Shown here in pieces: positions 16,882-25,434 of a stretch of DNA of 64,000 bases (positions within the stretch are counted from its first letter, which is position 1; each line of letters starts with the position of its first letter). The translations under genes were made by a program, and so were the position numbers. The notes beneath the pieces are model-generated. The model saw only the letters and a list, made by a program, of their open reading frames with translations. It made no database searches and was not told where the DNA came from. Source of the DNA: JAPSGM01 sp963777045 (lineage in GTDB: Bacteria; Chloroflexota; Limnocylindria; QHBO01); the NCBI GenBank assembly GCA_963777045.1, contig CAVZPD010000010.1, positions 186,001 through 250,000 of the forward strand, written 5' to 3'.

Positions 16882-16995
16882 GGCGTTGCGGCCCTGCACC
16901 GGACCGCTGGCTCGGAGCTGGCGGCCGATGGTAGGGTGGCGGCGGCCGATGCGGTGGCGGCTGCCCACACACGACCGATAGCTGAGTCCGTGCCC

Positions 16996-17649
16996 ATGCG
17001 CGAGCGCCCCATGAATGCAATCGTGGCCCAGGCCCTCCGTGATGCCGAGCTGCCGCGCTCGGCGCAGTCGCCCGCTGCGCCGCCGCTGCGGGAAGGCCTC
17101 AGTATCGATGCTCTGGCCGTCGCCGCCTCGGCTGGCGACGTCGATGCGGTCGGACGTCTCTACGACGCGTTGGTGGAGCCCATCTACCGCTACGTCGTGG
17201 TCCGCGTCCACCGGCGCGAGGATGCGGAGGATCTCACCCAGCTCGTCTTCGAGCGGATTGTCGGCAGCCTTCCGCGCTACCGCGCACGCGGCCGGCCGTT
17301 CGAGGCGTGGGCCTTTCGCATCGCGAGGAACGCGGTGATCGACCACGTGCGCCGGGAGCGCAGCTACGAGCCCCTGGACGAGGAGGAGCATCTGGTGCGG
17401 GGCGACGCCGGCCCCGAGGCGCTGAGCCTTCGCGGCGAGGAGATCCGCGAGCTGCGCACCGCCATGCGCTGCCTGACCGCCGATCAGCAGGAAGTGCTGG
17501 CCCTGCGCTTCGCGGCCGGCCTCAGCGCGGAAGAGGCCGCGCACGTCATGGGCCGCCGTGCCGGAACGGTGCGCGGCCTGACGCATCGGGCCATCACGAG
17601 CCTCCGGCGTCACCTCGCCGTTGAGGCCGATGGGGCGAGCGAACCGTGA
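16996..17649 (+). CDS. ECF-type RNA polymerase sigma factor
   Basis: A sigma-70 family protein of about 217 residues. Region 2 is visible from LYDALVEPIYRYVVVRVHRREDAEDL with the -10 recognition helix FEAWAFRIARNAVIDHVRR. Region 4 follows (LTADQQEVLALRFAAGLSAEEAAHVMG, RRAGTVRGLTHRAITSL). The start is uncertain: in-frame GTG 16936, ATG 16996 and ATG 17011 are all possible, and ATG 16996 leaves a short disordered N-terminus. A 4-nt overlap joins it to a membrane protein with a DUF5667-like domain, the usual pattern for an ECF factor with its membrane partner. Confidence 0.88.
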   Translation: MRERPMNAIVAQALRDAELPRSAQSPAAPPLREGLSIDALAVAASAGDVDAVGRLYDALVEPIYRYVVVRVHRREDAEDLTQLVFERIVGSLPRYRARGRPFEAWAFRIARNAVIDHVRRERSYEPLDEEEHLVRGDAGPEALSLRGEEIRELRTAMRCLTADQQEVLALRFAAGLSAEEAAHVMGRRAGTVRGLTHRAITSLRRHLAVEADGASEP

Positions 17650-18419
17650 GGCGAGCGGAGCTGCACGGCAGCCTCGTGGGCCACCAGTCCGAGGAGCAGT
17701 CTTTGGCGCGCGTGCTGGATCGCGTGGAGCCGGATCCCCTCTTCCGAAGGCGGCTGCGTACCACGGTGCTGAACTACCACGTCGCCATGCGCGAGGGGCA
17801 CCTTGAACGGCGCCGACGGCCGGGCCGTCGGATGGGTGCCATCGGCAGGTCGGTCCTCTACGCATCGGTCATCCTGGCCATGGGTGTCACGGCAGTGGGG
17901 GCTGCATCGCAGGAGAGCCTGCCGGGCGATCCACTCTATGCGGTGAAGATCCGCCTGGAAGAGATCCGCATGCAGATCGCGCCGCCGTCGGTTCGCGACG
18001 ACCTGGCCACGCTTGCGGTCGCGGAGCGCACAAGCGAGCTACAGGGCCTGGTGGCTGCCGGGGATTGGACCTCGGCCATGGCCGCCGCTGAGCGCCTTGC
18101 CGCGGCCGAGGCGGCCCTGTTCGTCCTCGAGCCCGAAGCCGCCGGGACGCTGGCGGCGAGCCACGCGCACGACGTCCTGCAGGCAGTTCTGACGAATGCG
18201 CCGGCGGCTGCCCGTCCGGCACTGGAGCGCGCACTCGAGGCGAGTGACGCCATGACAACCGAACCCTGGAGTCCCGGTCAGCCGCCGCACGCCGCGGAAA
18301 ACCCGGCCCAGGTACCCCATCCGTCCCCACCCCCGCATCCGTCGCAGCCACCGACGCCCCGCGGCGAGAACGGCAGCAGGCCGGACGGGGACGCCAAGGG
18401 CGCGAACGCCCACGACTGA
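17646..18419 (+). CDS. Membrane-anchored DUF5667-like protein, partner of the ECF sigma factor
   Basis: A 257-residue protein with a cytoplasmic N-terminus of about 70 residues rich in charged helices, one transmembrane segment (SVLYASVILAMGVTAVGAAS) and an extracytoplasmic helical domain that opens with ESLPGDPLYAVK, the hallmark of DUF5667. Coiled helices follow (RTSELQGLVAAGDWTSAMAAAERLAAAEAA), then a Pro/His/Ser-rich tail from about residue 205. The GTG overlaps the sigma stop. By position it should hold or tune the sigma factor at the membrane; no zinc-binding anti-sigma motif is present, so this is inference. Confidence 0.8.
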   Translation: MRRAELHGSLVGHQSEEQSLARVLDRVEPDPLFRRRLRTTVLNYHVAMREGHLERRRRPGRRMGAIGRSVLYASVILAMGVTAVGAASQESLPGDPLYAVKIRLEEIRMQIAPPSVRDDLATLAVAERTSELQGLVAAGDWTSAMAAAERLAAAEAALFVLEPEAAGTLAASHAHDVLQAVLTNAPAAARPALERALEASDAMTTEPWSPGQPPHAAENPAQVPHPSPPPHPSQPPTPRGENGSRPDGDAKGANAHD

Positions 18420-18442
18420 CCAGTTGTCCCCGTGAACCAGAA

Positions 18443-18472
18443 GACGGGGTAGAGGCGAACCTCTACCCCGTC
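18443..18472. terminator. Bidirectional hairpin terminator between convergent genes
   Basis: The arms 18443-18455 (GACGGGGTAGAGG) and 18460-18472 are perfectly complementary over 13 bp with a CGAA tetraloop. It lies 23 nt past the DUF5667-like gene and about 70 nt past the end of the giant surface-protein gene, so it can serve both strands. No clear U-tract is present. Confidence 0.75.
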
Positions 18473-18541
18473 CCTGCCAGGGGGGCTGGCTGATTGACCG
18501 ACGGACCGGACGAGATGCCCGGCCCATCGGTCCTCCGGTCG

Positions 18542-21500
18542 CTACCGCCGGCGTCGCACGGCCCGCACGTTGGCCAGGGCCAGCGCGCCGAGCGAGAGGA
18601 CGAAGGCAACGAGCATGAGCTCGACCGGGATCGAGAGTGGCTGGCCGTTCAGCCCGGGCACCAGCGCCGTGTCCGGCACCGATGGCTTCGGCGTGGACGT
18701 CCCGGCCTGCACGCTCTCGGAGGTGATGAGGATTGCATCCTCGCCGTCATCCTCGGGCGTCTCGTTCGAGACGATGGTCGCCACGTTGACGATCGGATCG
18801 GTCTCCGGAGCGCCCGGATCCACCCTCGTCACCAGCGTCACGCTCCCGCTCTCGGTGAGCGTCCCCAGCTCCCAGGTGACGGTACGAGTGGCGTCGTCGT
18901 AGACGCCGTCATCCGAGGCCGACACGAAGTCCAGGTAGTTGGGCAGCGGATCGCTGATCACCGCGTCGGTGACGGGTCCGTTGGCCAACGTGAAGCTGAG
19001 GGTCCAGGTGACCTCCTCCGGCGTGATGGACTGGAGATCACCATCCTCGTTGAAGACGAAGTGGACGATCTCGGTATCCGCGTCCTTGTCGATCACCAGG
19101 GTCGGGACGCGCACGACGACGGTCGAGTCGTCAGTGCACTCGTCCGCCGCGCTCTCGGCGTCGGGGCACTGGCTGTTGTCGCTGCTCACAACGGCAACGT
19201 TGACCAGCTCGTCGCCGTGCTCGGTGCCGGCGCTCACCGCGGCCTGGTAGGTCAGCTCGTACGAGCCGTCCGCCAGGTCGCCCAGGTGCCACGTGATGGC
19301 CCGCGTGCCGCCGCTGTAGCTGCCGCCGTCGCTGATGCTCGTTGGAGCATCAAGGCCCAGCGGCAGGAGGTCGGTCACGGTCACGTTCTTGGCCGGTCCG
19401 TCGCTCACGGTCACGGTAACCGTGTACGAGACCACGGTCCCCGGCAGCACCGGCTCCGGCTGGTCGTTCACCTTCTCGATCGCCACCGTCGGGCACTTGA
19501 CCGTGATCGAAGCCGACGCTTCGACCGTGTCGTCGTTGCTCGCGTAGGCGAACGCGGTGTTGTCCAGCACGCCGCAGTCCTCGCGGTCGGTCGAGCCCGA
19601 GACAACGATCACCTTGCCGTGCTCCATGTCGGAGGGAGCAAGATCACCGAAGTCGCAGGAGGCCGACTGGTTGCCGTCGCCGTCGATGCTGCTCGCGCAG
19701 GCATCGTCGCCGTCGGGGTTCTGCAGCTCGACGTTCCAGCCGACGCCGGCGGGCAGCTCGTCCGACCACGACGCGTCGAGCGCCGTCCCCGGACCGACGT
19801 TCCACACCGTGACGGTGTAGCTCGCCAGCTCACCGGCGTCGATGGTGCCGTTGTCGGCAGTCTTGCTGATGTTCAGGCCCGGGCATTCAACGGTCGTGTC
19901 GTCGCTCGGGTTCAGCCCGTCATGGTTGGTGGCGGTGACCGAGGCCTCGTTCGGATACGTGGCGCAGTCGGCCGGAGCCGTGTCGCTGACCACGTGAACG
20001 GCGACCGACTCACCGGCGGCGAGGTCGCCGAAGCCGCACTCGAGCACCTGGGCGCCAAGCGCCCCGTTGATCTCGCAGTCTTCGTTGGCCGGGTCGATCG
20101 ACCAGTCGAGGCCGCTCCCCGCGGGCAGCGGGTCGTTCAGCTCGACGTCGTAGGCCGTCCCGGTTCCAGCCGCACTGGAGTTCGAGACCGTCATCGTGAA
20201 GCCGATCTGCTGACCGGCCGACACGACGCCGTCATCGGCCTCCTTGGTGGCGGACAGGTCGGGGCACTCGACCACGATGGTGTGGTCGTCCGAGTTGTCC
20301 GAGGTGTCCTCGTCGGCCTCGTTCGAAGCCGATGCGGAGGCCAGGTTGTAGAGCTCGCCGCAATCGGCGAACTGGGTATCGGCCTCCACCCGCAGGGTGA
20401 ACGAGTCACCCGCCGCGAAGACCTCCCTGGCGCAGGTCAGCGCCAGGCCGTTCAGCTCGCAGCCGTCCTCGGCCGGAAGGACGAGCGTCCAGGTGCCGGC
20501 CACGTCGGGCAGCGTGTCGGCGAAGGCGAAGTCGTAGGCGTCACCCTCGCCGTCGTTGCTGACGGTGATCTCGAAGTAGATCGCGTCGGAGGCGTTGACC
20601 GTCCCCGAGCCGGTCTTCTCGACCACGATCTCCGGGCAGTCGACCTCGATGGCCACGTCCTCGACCGAGTTGCCGGGAACGTTCTCATCGGTGTCGGTGT
20701 CCACGTCGGCGCTCACCGACACGTCGTTGAGAAGCGTGCCGCAGTCATCCGGCGTGGTGAGGTGGGTCAGGGTCACGACCTTGGTCTGGCCCGGCGTCAT
20801 GTCGCCGAAGGAGCAGTCGAGGTCGTTCCCGACGATAGAGCACGAGTCATCGGCGTCGGGCGAGGCGATCTGGTAGGACCAGCTCCCATCGACCGGCGGG
20901 AGGTCGTCGTGCAGTGCCACGTTCTCGTTGGTGCCGGTGCCGCCGGCCGTCACGGTGACGGTGTAGCGGGCCTCGTCGCCGGCGTTGATGGGCGTGCTGT
21001 ACGCGGTCTTCTCAACGCCCACGTCGGGGCAGTTGACCTGGATCTCCACGCCCTGGCCCTGCGGGTGGCTGGCGCCGGAGCCCGCATTCTCGGACGTGTA
21101 GGTCGCGCGGTTCAGCATGCTCGGGCAGTCGTCGGCATCGGTCCATCCGGAGACGGTGATGCTGAAGCTCTCCCCCGCGGGAATGTCCACCGTGCAGGAC
21201 AGGACCCCGCCGCTGATCGAGCAGTCGGCGCTGTCCGGATCCTCCGACCAGCTGATGCCGGCTGGCAGCGTATCGCTGATGACGACGTTCTCCGCGTCGC
21301 CGTCACCGTTGTTGTCGACGGTGACCGTGTAGCTGACCTTGTCGCCGGCCGTGACGACCGGCGTGTCGGTCGACTTGTCGATCTCCAGGTCAGGGCAGGT
21401 GACCTCGATGGCGCCCGAGTCGGCCGGGTTGCCGTCGTTGCTCGAGTGTGCCTGCGCCAGCGGGTTGTCCAGCGTGCCGCAGTCGTCGGCCGTGGCGGTG

Positions 21501-23719
21501 GTCCAGACCTCGACCGTTCGCGAGGCGCCCGAAGCGAGCGTCCCGAACGCGCAGTCCAGCTCGTCGCCGACCAGGGTGCAGTCACCCTCGTCGTGGCTGC
21601 TGCCCAGGCTCCAGCCGTTGTCGGTGGAGGGCAGGGTGTCGTCCAGCGTCACGTTGTAGGCGCTGCCGGCCCCCTCGTTGGCGACGACGATCTTGAAGGT
21701 CGCGACGTCGCCGGCGTTGACGCTGCCGCCGGGATCGCCCGGCTGGTCCGGCGTCTTGGTGATCGTCAGGTCGCCGCAGTTGACGGTGATCTGCGCAGTC
21801 GATGAGTTGTTGCCGTGGTCCACGTCCAGCGTGGCGCCGACCGTGGCGGTGTTGGAGATGGACGGGCACTCGCCGGAGTCGGTGACGCCGTTGAGGACCA
21901 CCGTCTTCGTCGCGCCCGGATCCATGTCGCCGAACGAGCAGGAGAGCGCGCTCGAAACGATCGAGCAGTCGCCCTCGTCGTTCGCGTTGCCGAGCGTCCA
22001 GCTGAGGCCGGCCGGCAGCGTGTCGTTGAGGGTGACGTTCTGGTTCGTCCCGGTGCCGCCGGCCGTCACGACGATCGTGAAGGTCGCGGTGTCACCGGCC
22101 GTGATCGGGCCGTTGCCGGTCTTCTGCACCGAGGTGTCGGGGCAGAGGACCGTGATCTGGGCGCCCTGGCCGTCGGGGTGCGAGGCACCGGAGCCATCGT
22201 TGCCGGAGGTGAAGGTCGCGCGGTTCAGGATCGAGGGGCAGTCATCGGCATCGGTGACGCCCTTGACCGTCACGCTGAAGGAGCCGCCGGCCGGGATGGT
22301 GATGCCCGAGCAGGACAGGTTCCCGCCGCTGATCGAGCATTCCGCCGTGTCGGGGTCCTCGGCCCAGGTCAGTCCGGAGGGCAGGGCATCGGCGATGGCC
22401 ACGCCGGTGGCCGTGCCGGAGCCCGTGTTGCTCACGGTGATGGTGTAGGCCGCCGTGTCACCCGCGTAGATGACCGGCGTGCTGGTGGTCTTGGTGATCG
22501 CCAGGTCGGGGCAGAGCACGCTGGTGCTGGCCGAAGCCTGGACAGGGTCCGAATTTTCGCCATCCGCGGTGGCGGTGTTCTCGTACAGGCCGCACGAGTC
22601 GGCGGTTGTGCCGCTCTGGACATGCACCGACGCCGACGAGCCGGCCGCGAGGTCACCGAATGCGCAGCTCAGTGTCTCGGTCGGTGGGTTGCCGCTGATC
22701 TGGCAGGTGCCAGGACCGGAGTAGGCCGGGCTGATCTCCCAGTTCACGCCGCCGCCGGCGGGCAGCGGATCGCTGAGGGTCGCGCTCTTTGCCACGCCGT
22801 CGCCGCCGTTGGTGACGGTGATGGTGAAGCCGATGTTCGCGCCGGCATTCACGCTGGTCGCGTCGGCCGTCTTGATGATGCCGAGGTTCGGGTACACCGG
22901 CGTGATCGCGTTGCTCATGATCTGGTTGTCGCGGTTGCCGATGGAGGCACCGTCGATTGCCGTGATCCGGATGTGGTAGGGACCACCGGAGATGGCGGCG
23001 GAGCCGAGCCCGGCGCCCCAGCCGCGCTCGCCCAGACCGGCAGCCAGGTGGCCGCCGAAGAGGAGCTGGACCTTGCCGCCGGCGCCCACAGTGAAGTTCA
23101 CCGTGATGTTGCCGTAGTCGGAGCCGGTCTCGCTGGGATCGACGCTGTGCGTAATGGCCGACGTGCCGGTGATGGCGCCGCCGTACATGACGAACTGGCG
23201 GTCTGCCTGCGGCAGCTCATGGGCCGCGGTCGGCTGCGGGCCGCCGGGCGTCACGCTGTTCGGGTCGCTCGGGATGGGGTAGGTGCTGGCTGAGCCGCCG
23301 ATGCACCCGGTCGCCGTCGGCGTCTGGCACCGGTCGGCACCGGTGTAGGTGTGGTTCCAGGTGGCGAGGTAGTCGTAGGCGTGACGCTGCCCGCTGGAGT
23401 CCTTGCGGGCCATGTAGGTGATGGTCACGCTGTGGGCGCCGGGACCGCCGAAGTCCATCAGCAGCCGCTGGGGGACGACCTCGTCCTCGGCGTAGTCGTT
23501 ATGGGTGGCATTCAGGATGCCGTTCGTCCACTTCTCCGCGCAGTCCAGGGCGGCCGGCTTGGGATTGCCGATCTGGCACTGTGCGTAGTCGCTGATGCCG
23601 TCGTTCGCGGCGAGGGTCACGGCCTGCTGCGCGATGGGAGCCAGCGGGCCGATCACCAGGTTGATGAGGAAGGCGATGAGGACGGGGAAAGCGCGGAAGG
23701 GGTTCGCTCGGTGAGTCAT
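18542..23719 (-). CDS. Giant cell-surface protein with eleven DUF11-type repeats
   Basis: A 1725-residue secreted protein. A signal-like N-terminus (RAFPVLIAFLINLVIGPLAPIA) is followed by a unique domain of about 260 residues and then 11 repeats of roughly 110-130 residues of the DUF11/conserved-repeat type. Each repeat opens with a variant of CPDL-x-I-x-KT and contains the DTLPAG strand. Most carry four regularly placed cysteines (CSI-x-G-x-LSC-x-F, DDC, CPD), suggesting two disulfides per repeat. The C-terminus has VPDTA, a hydrophobic helix (VELMLVAFVLSLGALAL) and NVRAVRRRR, a wall or membrane anchor. ATG 23719 is chosen over longer options because AGGGGGC lies 9 nt upstream. Its role is probably adhesion or an S-layer-like coat. 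Confidence 0.9.
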   Translation of the reverse strand: MTHRANPFRAFPVLIAFLINLVIGPLAPIAQQAVTLAANDGISDYAQCQIGNPKPAALDCAEKWTNGILNATHNDYAEDEVVPQRLLMDFGGPGAHSVTITYMARKDSSGQRHAYDYLATWNHTYTGADRCQTPTATGCIGGSASTYPIPSDPNSVTPGGPQPTAAHELPQADRQFVMYGGAITGTSAITHSVDPSETGSDYGNITVNFTVGAGGKVQLLFGGHLAAGLGERGWGAGLGSAAISGGPYHIRITAIDGASIGNRDNQIMSNAITPVYPNLGIIKTADATSVNAGANIGFTITVTNGGDGVAKSATLSDPLPAGGGVNWEISPAYSGPGTCQISGNPPTETLSCAFGDLAAGSSASVHVQSGTTADSCGLYENTATADGENSDPVQASASTSVLCPDLAITKTTSTPVIYAGDTAAYTITVSNTGSGTATGVAIADALPSGLTWAEDPDTAECSISGGNLSCSGITIPAGGSFSVTVKGVTDADDCPSILNRATFTSGNDGSGASHPDGQGAQITVLCPDTSVQKTGNGPITAGDTATFTIVVTAGGTGTNQNVTLNDTLPAGLSWTLGNANDEGDCSIVSSALSCSFGDMDPGATKTVVLNGVTDSGECPSISNTATVGATLDVDHGNNSSTAQITVNCGDLTITKTPDQPGDPGGSVNAGDVATFKIVVANEGAGSAYNVTLDDTLPSTDNGWSLGSSHDEGDCTLVGDELDCAFGTLASGASRTVEVWTTATADDCGTLDNPLAQAHSSNDGNPADSGAIEVTCPDLEIDKSTDTPVVTAGDKVSYTVTVDNNGDGDAENVVISDTLPAGISWSEDPDSADCSISGGVLSCTVDIPAGESFSITVSGWTDADDCPSMLNRATYTSENAGSGASHPQGQGVEIQVNCPDVGVEKTAYSTPINAGDEARYTVTVTAGGTGTNENVALHDDLPPVDGSWSYQIASPDADDSCSIVGNDLDCSFGDMTPGQTKVVTLTHLTTPDDCGTLLNDVSVSADVDTDTDENVPGNSVEDVAIEVDCPEIVVEKTGSGTVNASDAIYFEITVSNDGEGDAYDFAFADTLPDVAGTWTLVLPAEDGCELNGLALTCAREVFAAGDSFTLRVEADTQFADCGELYNLASASASNEADEDTSDNSDDHTIVVECPDLSATKEADDGVVSAGQQIGFTMTVSNSSAAGTGTAYDVELNDPLPAGSGLDWSIDPANEDCEINGALGAQVLECGFGDLAAGESVAVHVVSDTAPADCATYPNEASVTATNHDGLNPSDDTTVECPGLNISKTADNGTIDAGELASYTVTVWNVGPGTALDASWSDELPAGVGWNVELQNPDGDDACASSIDGDGNQSASCDFGDLAPSDMEHGKVIVVSGSTDREDCGVLDNTAFAYASNDDTVEASASITVKCPTVAIEKVNDQPEPVLPGTVVSYTVTVTVSDGPAKNVTVTDLLPLGLDAPTSISDGGSYSGGTRAITWHLGDLADGSYELTYQAAVSAGTEHGDELVNVAVVSSDNSQCPDAESAADECTDDSTVVVRVPTLVIDKDADTEIVHFVFNEDGDLQSITPEEVTWTLSFTLANGPVTDAVISDPLPNYLDFVSASDDGVYDDATRTVTWELGTLTESGSVTLVTRVDPGAPETDPIVNVATIVSNETPEDDGEDAILITSESVQAGTSTPKPSVPDTALVPGLNGQPLSIPVELMLVAFVLSLGALALANVRAVRRRR

Positions 23720-23865
23720 TTTCGGATGCCCCCTTGGCATATCTGTGGGCCGCCTGCCGCGACCGTTCATGAACTCGAGCTTGTTGACCAGTCGTCGGAC
23801 CCGCCGTCAGGTGAAGGGTCGGACGCCCGCCATATCGGCAGCGAATTGAGTCTCCCACGGGTCCC

Positions 23866-23903
23866 GGTACTTTGGTACCCACCTATTTGACCCCGGTCAA
23901 ATA
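23866..23903 (-). promoter_or_regulatory. Two adjacent inverted repeats upstream of the DUF11 surface gene
   Basis: GGTAC-TTTG-GTACC (23866-23879) lies next to a perfect 9-bp palindrome, TATTTGACC-CC-GGTCAAATA (23884-23903). Both are about 150-185 bp upstream of the surface-protein start. They look like binding sites for dimeric regulators. A related GTACC/GGTAC dyad lies upstream of the neighbouring SpaA-like gene. Confidence 0.5.
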
Positions 23904-24006
23904 GTCTGGTGGAGTTCGGTGCGGTGACCCGCGCGATTGCGTTGTCGCAGGTCAACGCGGGGTCCTGGTACGGTGGTCCTGCATGCCCGCCCCGGCGGGA
24001 CGAGAA
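23904..24006. other. Non-coding part of the gap between the two surface genes
   Basis: The gap 23720-24057 (338 bp) holds the paired dyads at 23866-23903 and the terminator at 24007-24034. I see no supported gene here on either strand; the one long plus-strand frame crossing it is antisense to the SpaA-like gene. Confidence 0.6.
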
Positions 24007-24034
24007 AGACCCCCGGCCTGACGGCCGGGGGTCT
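24007..24034 (-). terminator. Intrinsic terminator of the SpaA-like gene
   Basis: The arms 24007-24018 (AGACCCCCGGCC) and 24023-24034 form a perfect 12-bp GC-rich stem with a TGAC loop. Read on the minus strand, it is followed by TTCTCG after the TCT that closes the stem, a short pyrimidine-rich tail. It lies 23 nt past the stop of the SpaA-like gene. Confidence 0.8.
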
Positions 24035-24057
24035 CTTCGTGGGCTGACGCGGAGGGG

Positions 24058-25206
24058 TTACGCGCGGTTGCGGACCGCCCTCACGTTGACCCACGCCAGC
24101 GTCCCCAGCGACGCGAGCAGGATCAGGCCGAAGAACACCGTCGGCAGCTGGCTCGGGCCGCCGGTGGCGCCCATGGCGCCGTCGGGCAGGCTCGGGGCCG
24201 GCGTCCCGGTCGCGCCCTTCACTGAACCCTCGGGGCTGGAAGAAGGCGACGAGGTCGAACCCTCGACGGACTCCTCCGGGCTACCAGACTCGGACGGCGA
24301 TGCCGACTCGGAGGCAGACTCGGACGGCGATGCCGACTCGGAGGCAGACTCGGACGGCGACGCCGACTCGGAGGCAGACTCGGACGGCGATGCCGACTCG
24401 GAGGCAGACTCGGACGGCGATGCCGACTCGGAGGCAGACTCGGACGGCGACGGCGACGGGGACTCCGTCTCCTGGGGCGCGTTGCGGAAGACCGCATCGC
24501 GACTCGTGCAGTCGCCGTCATTGTCGACCTGGACCAGCTGAGAGGCCGGATCCGCCAGGTCATAGCCCTCGGGCGCCTGGATCTCGGTCACGGTCCACTT
24601 CGAATTCAGCGGCAGACCCGTGATGCAGAAGAAGCCATCCTCGTTGGTGACGAAGGTGCCCTCGATCCCATCGACCTCGAAGACGGCACCCGCGAGGTAT
24701 GGGTAGTGGCCCGGGATCTCCGGGTCGAGCACGGTCGACGTCTTGCGGATCATCAGCGACCCGGTGTCACCGGTGTGGCAGACGTGGCTCAGAACCAGGT
24801 TCGCACTCCCCGGGTCCGTGTCCACCACGGCATAGGCGTCCACGAGGACGTCGTCCGTCGGGGTGTTCAGGTAGAAGTGCTGCGTGTTCGGCAGCACCTT
24901 CGAGGAGACCGTCGACAGCGTCCCCGCGCTATCGAACTCCGCAAACAGCTCGGCGGCATTGCCGCTGTACTGGTTCAGGATGAAGTGCCAGACGACACCG
25001 CCGGTGAAGTCGCCGCAGTCGTCGTCGGGGGTGAAGCTGCTGCTGTCGGCGCCCTTGTGGGCATCGTGCAGTGCAACCTGGTAGGTGTCACCGGCGAAGG
25101 CCGGTTGGGCGATAGCGGAGGCAGCCAGCGCGAGCGCCGCGACCGCCACGATGAAGGCGAGCGGTCGGGCCAGCCTCCTCGTCTGCGTCGTCGTGTTGTA
25201 GTCCAT
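24058..25206 (-). CDS. Secreted SpaA-like (prealbumin-fold) surface protein with Ser/Glu-rich repeat stalk
   Basis: A 382-residue exported protein. A signal peptide (RPLAFIVAVAALALAASAIAQPAFAG) precedes a unique domain of about 110 residues with several cysteines. A SpaA/Cna-B-like domain follows at about 150-235 (GSLMIRKTS ... AGAVFEVDG ... EIQAPEGYDLADP), then a stalk of SESASESASP decapeptides. The C-terminal hydrophobic anchor ends in LAWVNVRAVRNRA. AGGAGA precedes the ATG by 9 nt. The tail matches that of the giant DUF11 protein downstream (NVRAVR), so both probably share one anchoring route. An intramolecular isopeptide bond is possible but not demonstrable here. Confidence 0.85.
   Translation of the reverse strand: MDYNTTTQTRRLARPLAFIVAVAALALAASAIAQPAFAGDTYQVALHDAHKGADSSSFTPDDDCGDFTGGVVWHFILNQYSGNAAELFAEFDSAGTLSTVSSKVLPNTQHFYLNTPTDDVLVDAYAVVDTDPGSANLVLSHVCHTGDTGSLMIRKTSTVLDPEIPGHYPYLAGAVFEVDGIEGTFVTNEDGFFCITGLPLNSKWTVTEIQAPEGYDLADPASQLVQVDNDGDCTSRDAVFRNAPQETESPSPSPSESASESASPSESASESASPSESASESASPSESASESASPSESASESASPSESGSPEESVEGSTSSPSSSPEGSVKGATGTPAPSLPDGAMGATGGPSQLPTVFFGLILLASLGTLAWVNVRAVRNRA
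24286..24450. repeat. 30-bp tandem repeat encoding the SESASESASP stalk
   Basis: Five 30-bp copies (24301-24330, 24331-24360, 24361-24390, 24391-24420, 24421-24450) are preceded by a half copy at 24286-24300. Copies are identical except for a T/C change at the first base of the third. Such near-identity implies recent expansion or slippage and a variable stalk length. Confidence 0.95.
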
Positions 25207-25285
25207 CGATACGGGTCTCCTAATGATTCCAGCTCCCCTGTTTCCGACGGCAACACCGCCGGCTCCCCCTTCTGGGACAGGCAGC

Positions 25286-25299
25286 GTACCGAGTGGTAC
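25286..25299 (-). promoter_or_regulatory. GTACC-N4-GGTAC dyad upstream of the SpaA-like gene
   Basis: GTACC (25286-25290) and GGTAC (25295-25299) flank GAGT, about 80 bp upstream of the SpaA-like start. Another AGTACC lies at 25311-25316. The same GGTAC/GTACC half-sites occur upstream of the DUF11 gene (23866-23879), suggesting a shared regulator. Confidence 0.4.
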
Positions 25300-25434
25300 C
25301 GGCGTTGGCTAGTACCTTGGGTGAACGGATCGTGTCACATAAATGACGCAGGGGTCGGTCTGGTGCGGTGAGGTCGGAACGGATCCGTTGACGGTCAGCA
25401 ACACGAGTACGGGATGGGGGAGTACCTCTGGCGG

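Noticed and set aside
18494..21805. Open frame of more than 1100 codons on the plus strand opposite the DUF11 gene (and a second one at 21815-23293)
   Set aside because: It is a mirror of the GC-rich codon pattern of the minus-strand gene; its residues show no domain, and the opposite strand has eleven clear repeats with signal and anchor.
23884..23903. TATTTGACC-CC-GGTCAAATA considered as an Fnr/Crp site
   Set aside because: Half-sites do not match TTGAT-N4-ATCAA or TGTGA-N6-TCACA; kept only as an unassigned operator candidate.
24286..24450. Regular 30-bp repeats considered as a CRISPR array
   Set aside because: No spacers separate the copies; they are in frame and encode the SESASESASP stalk of an exported protein.
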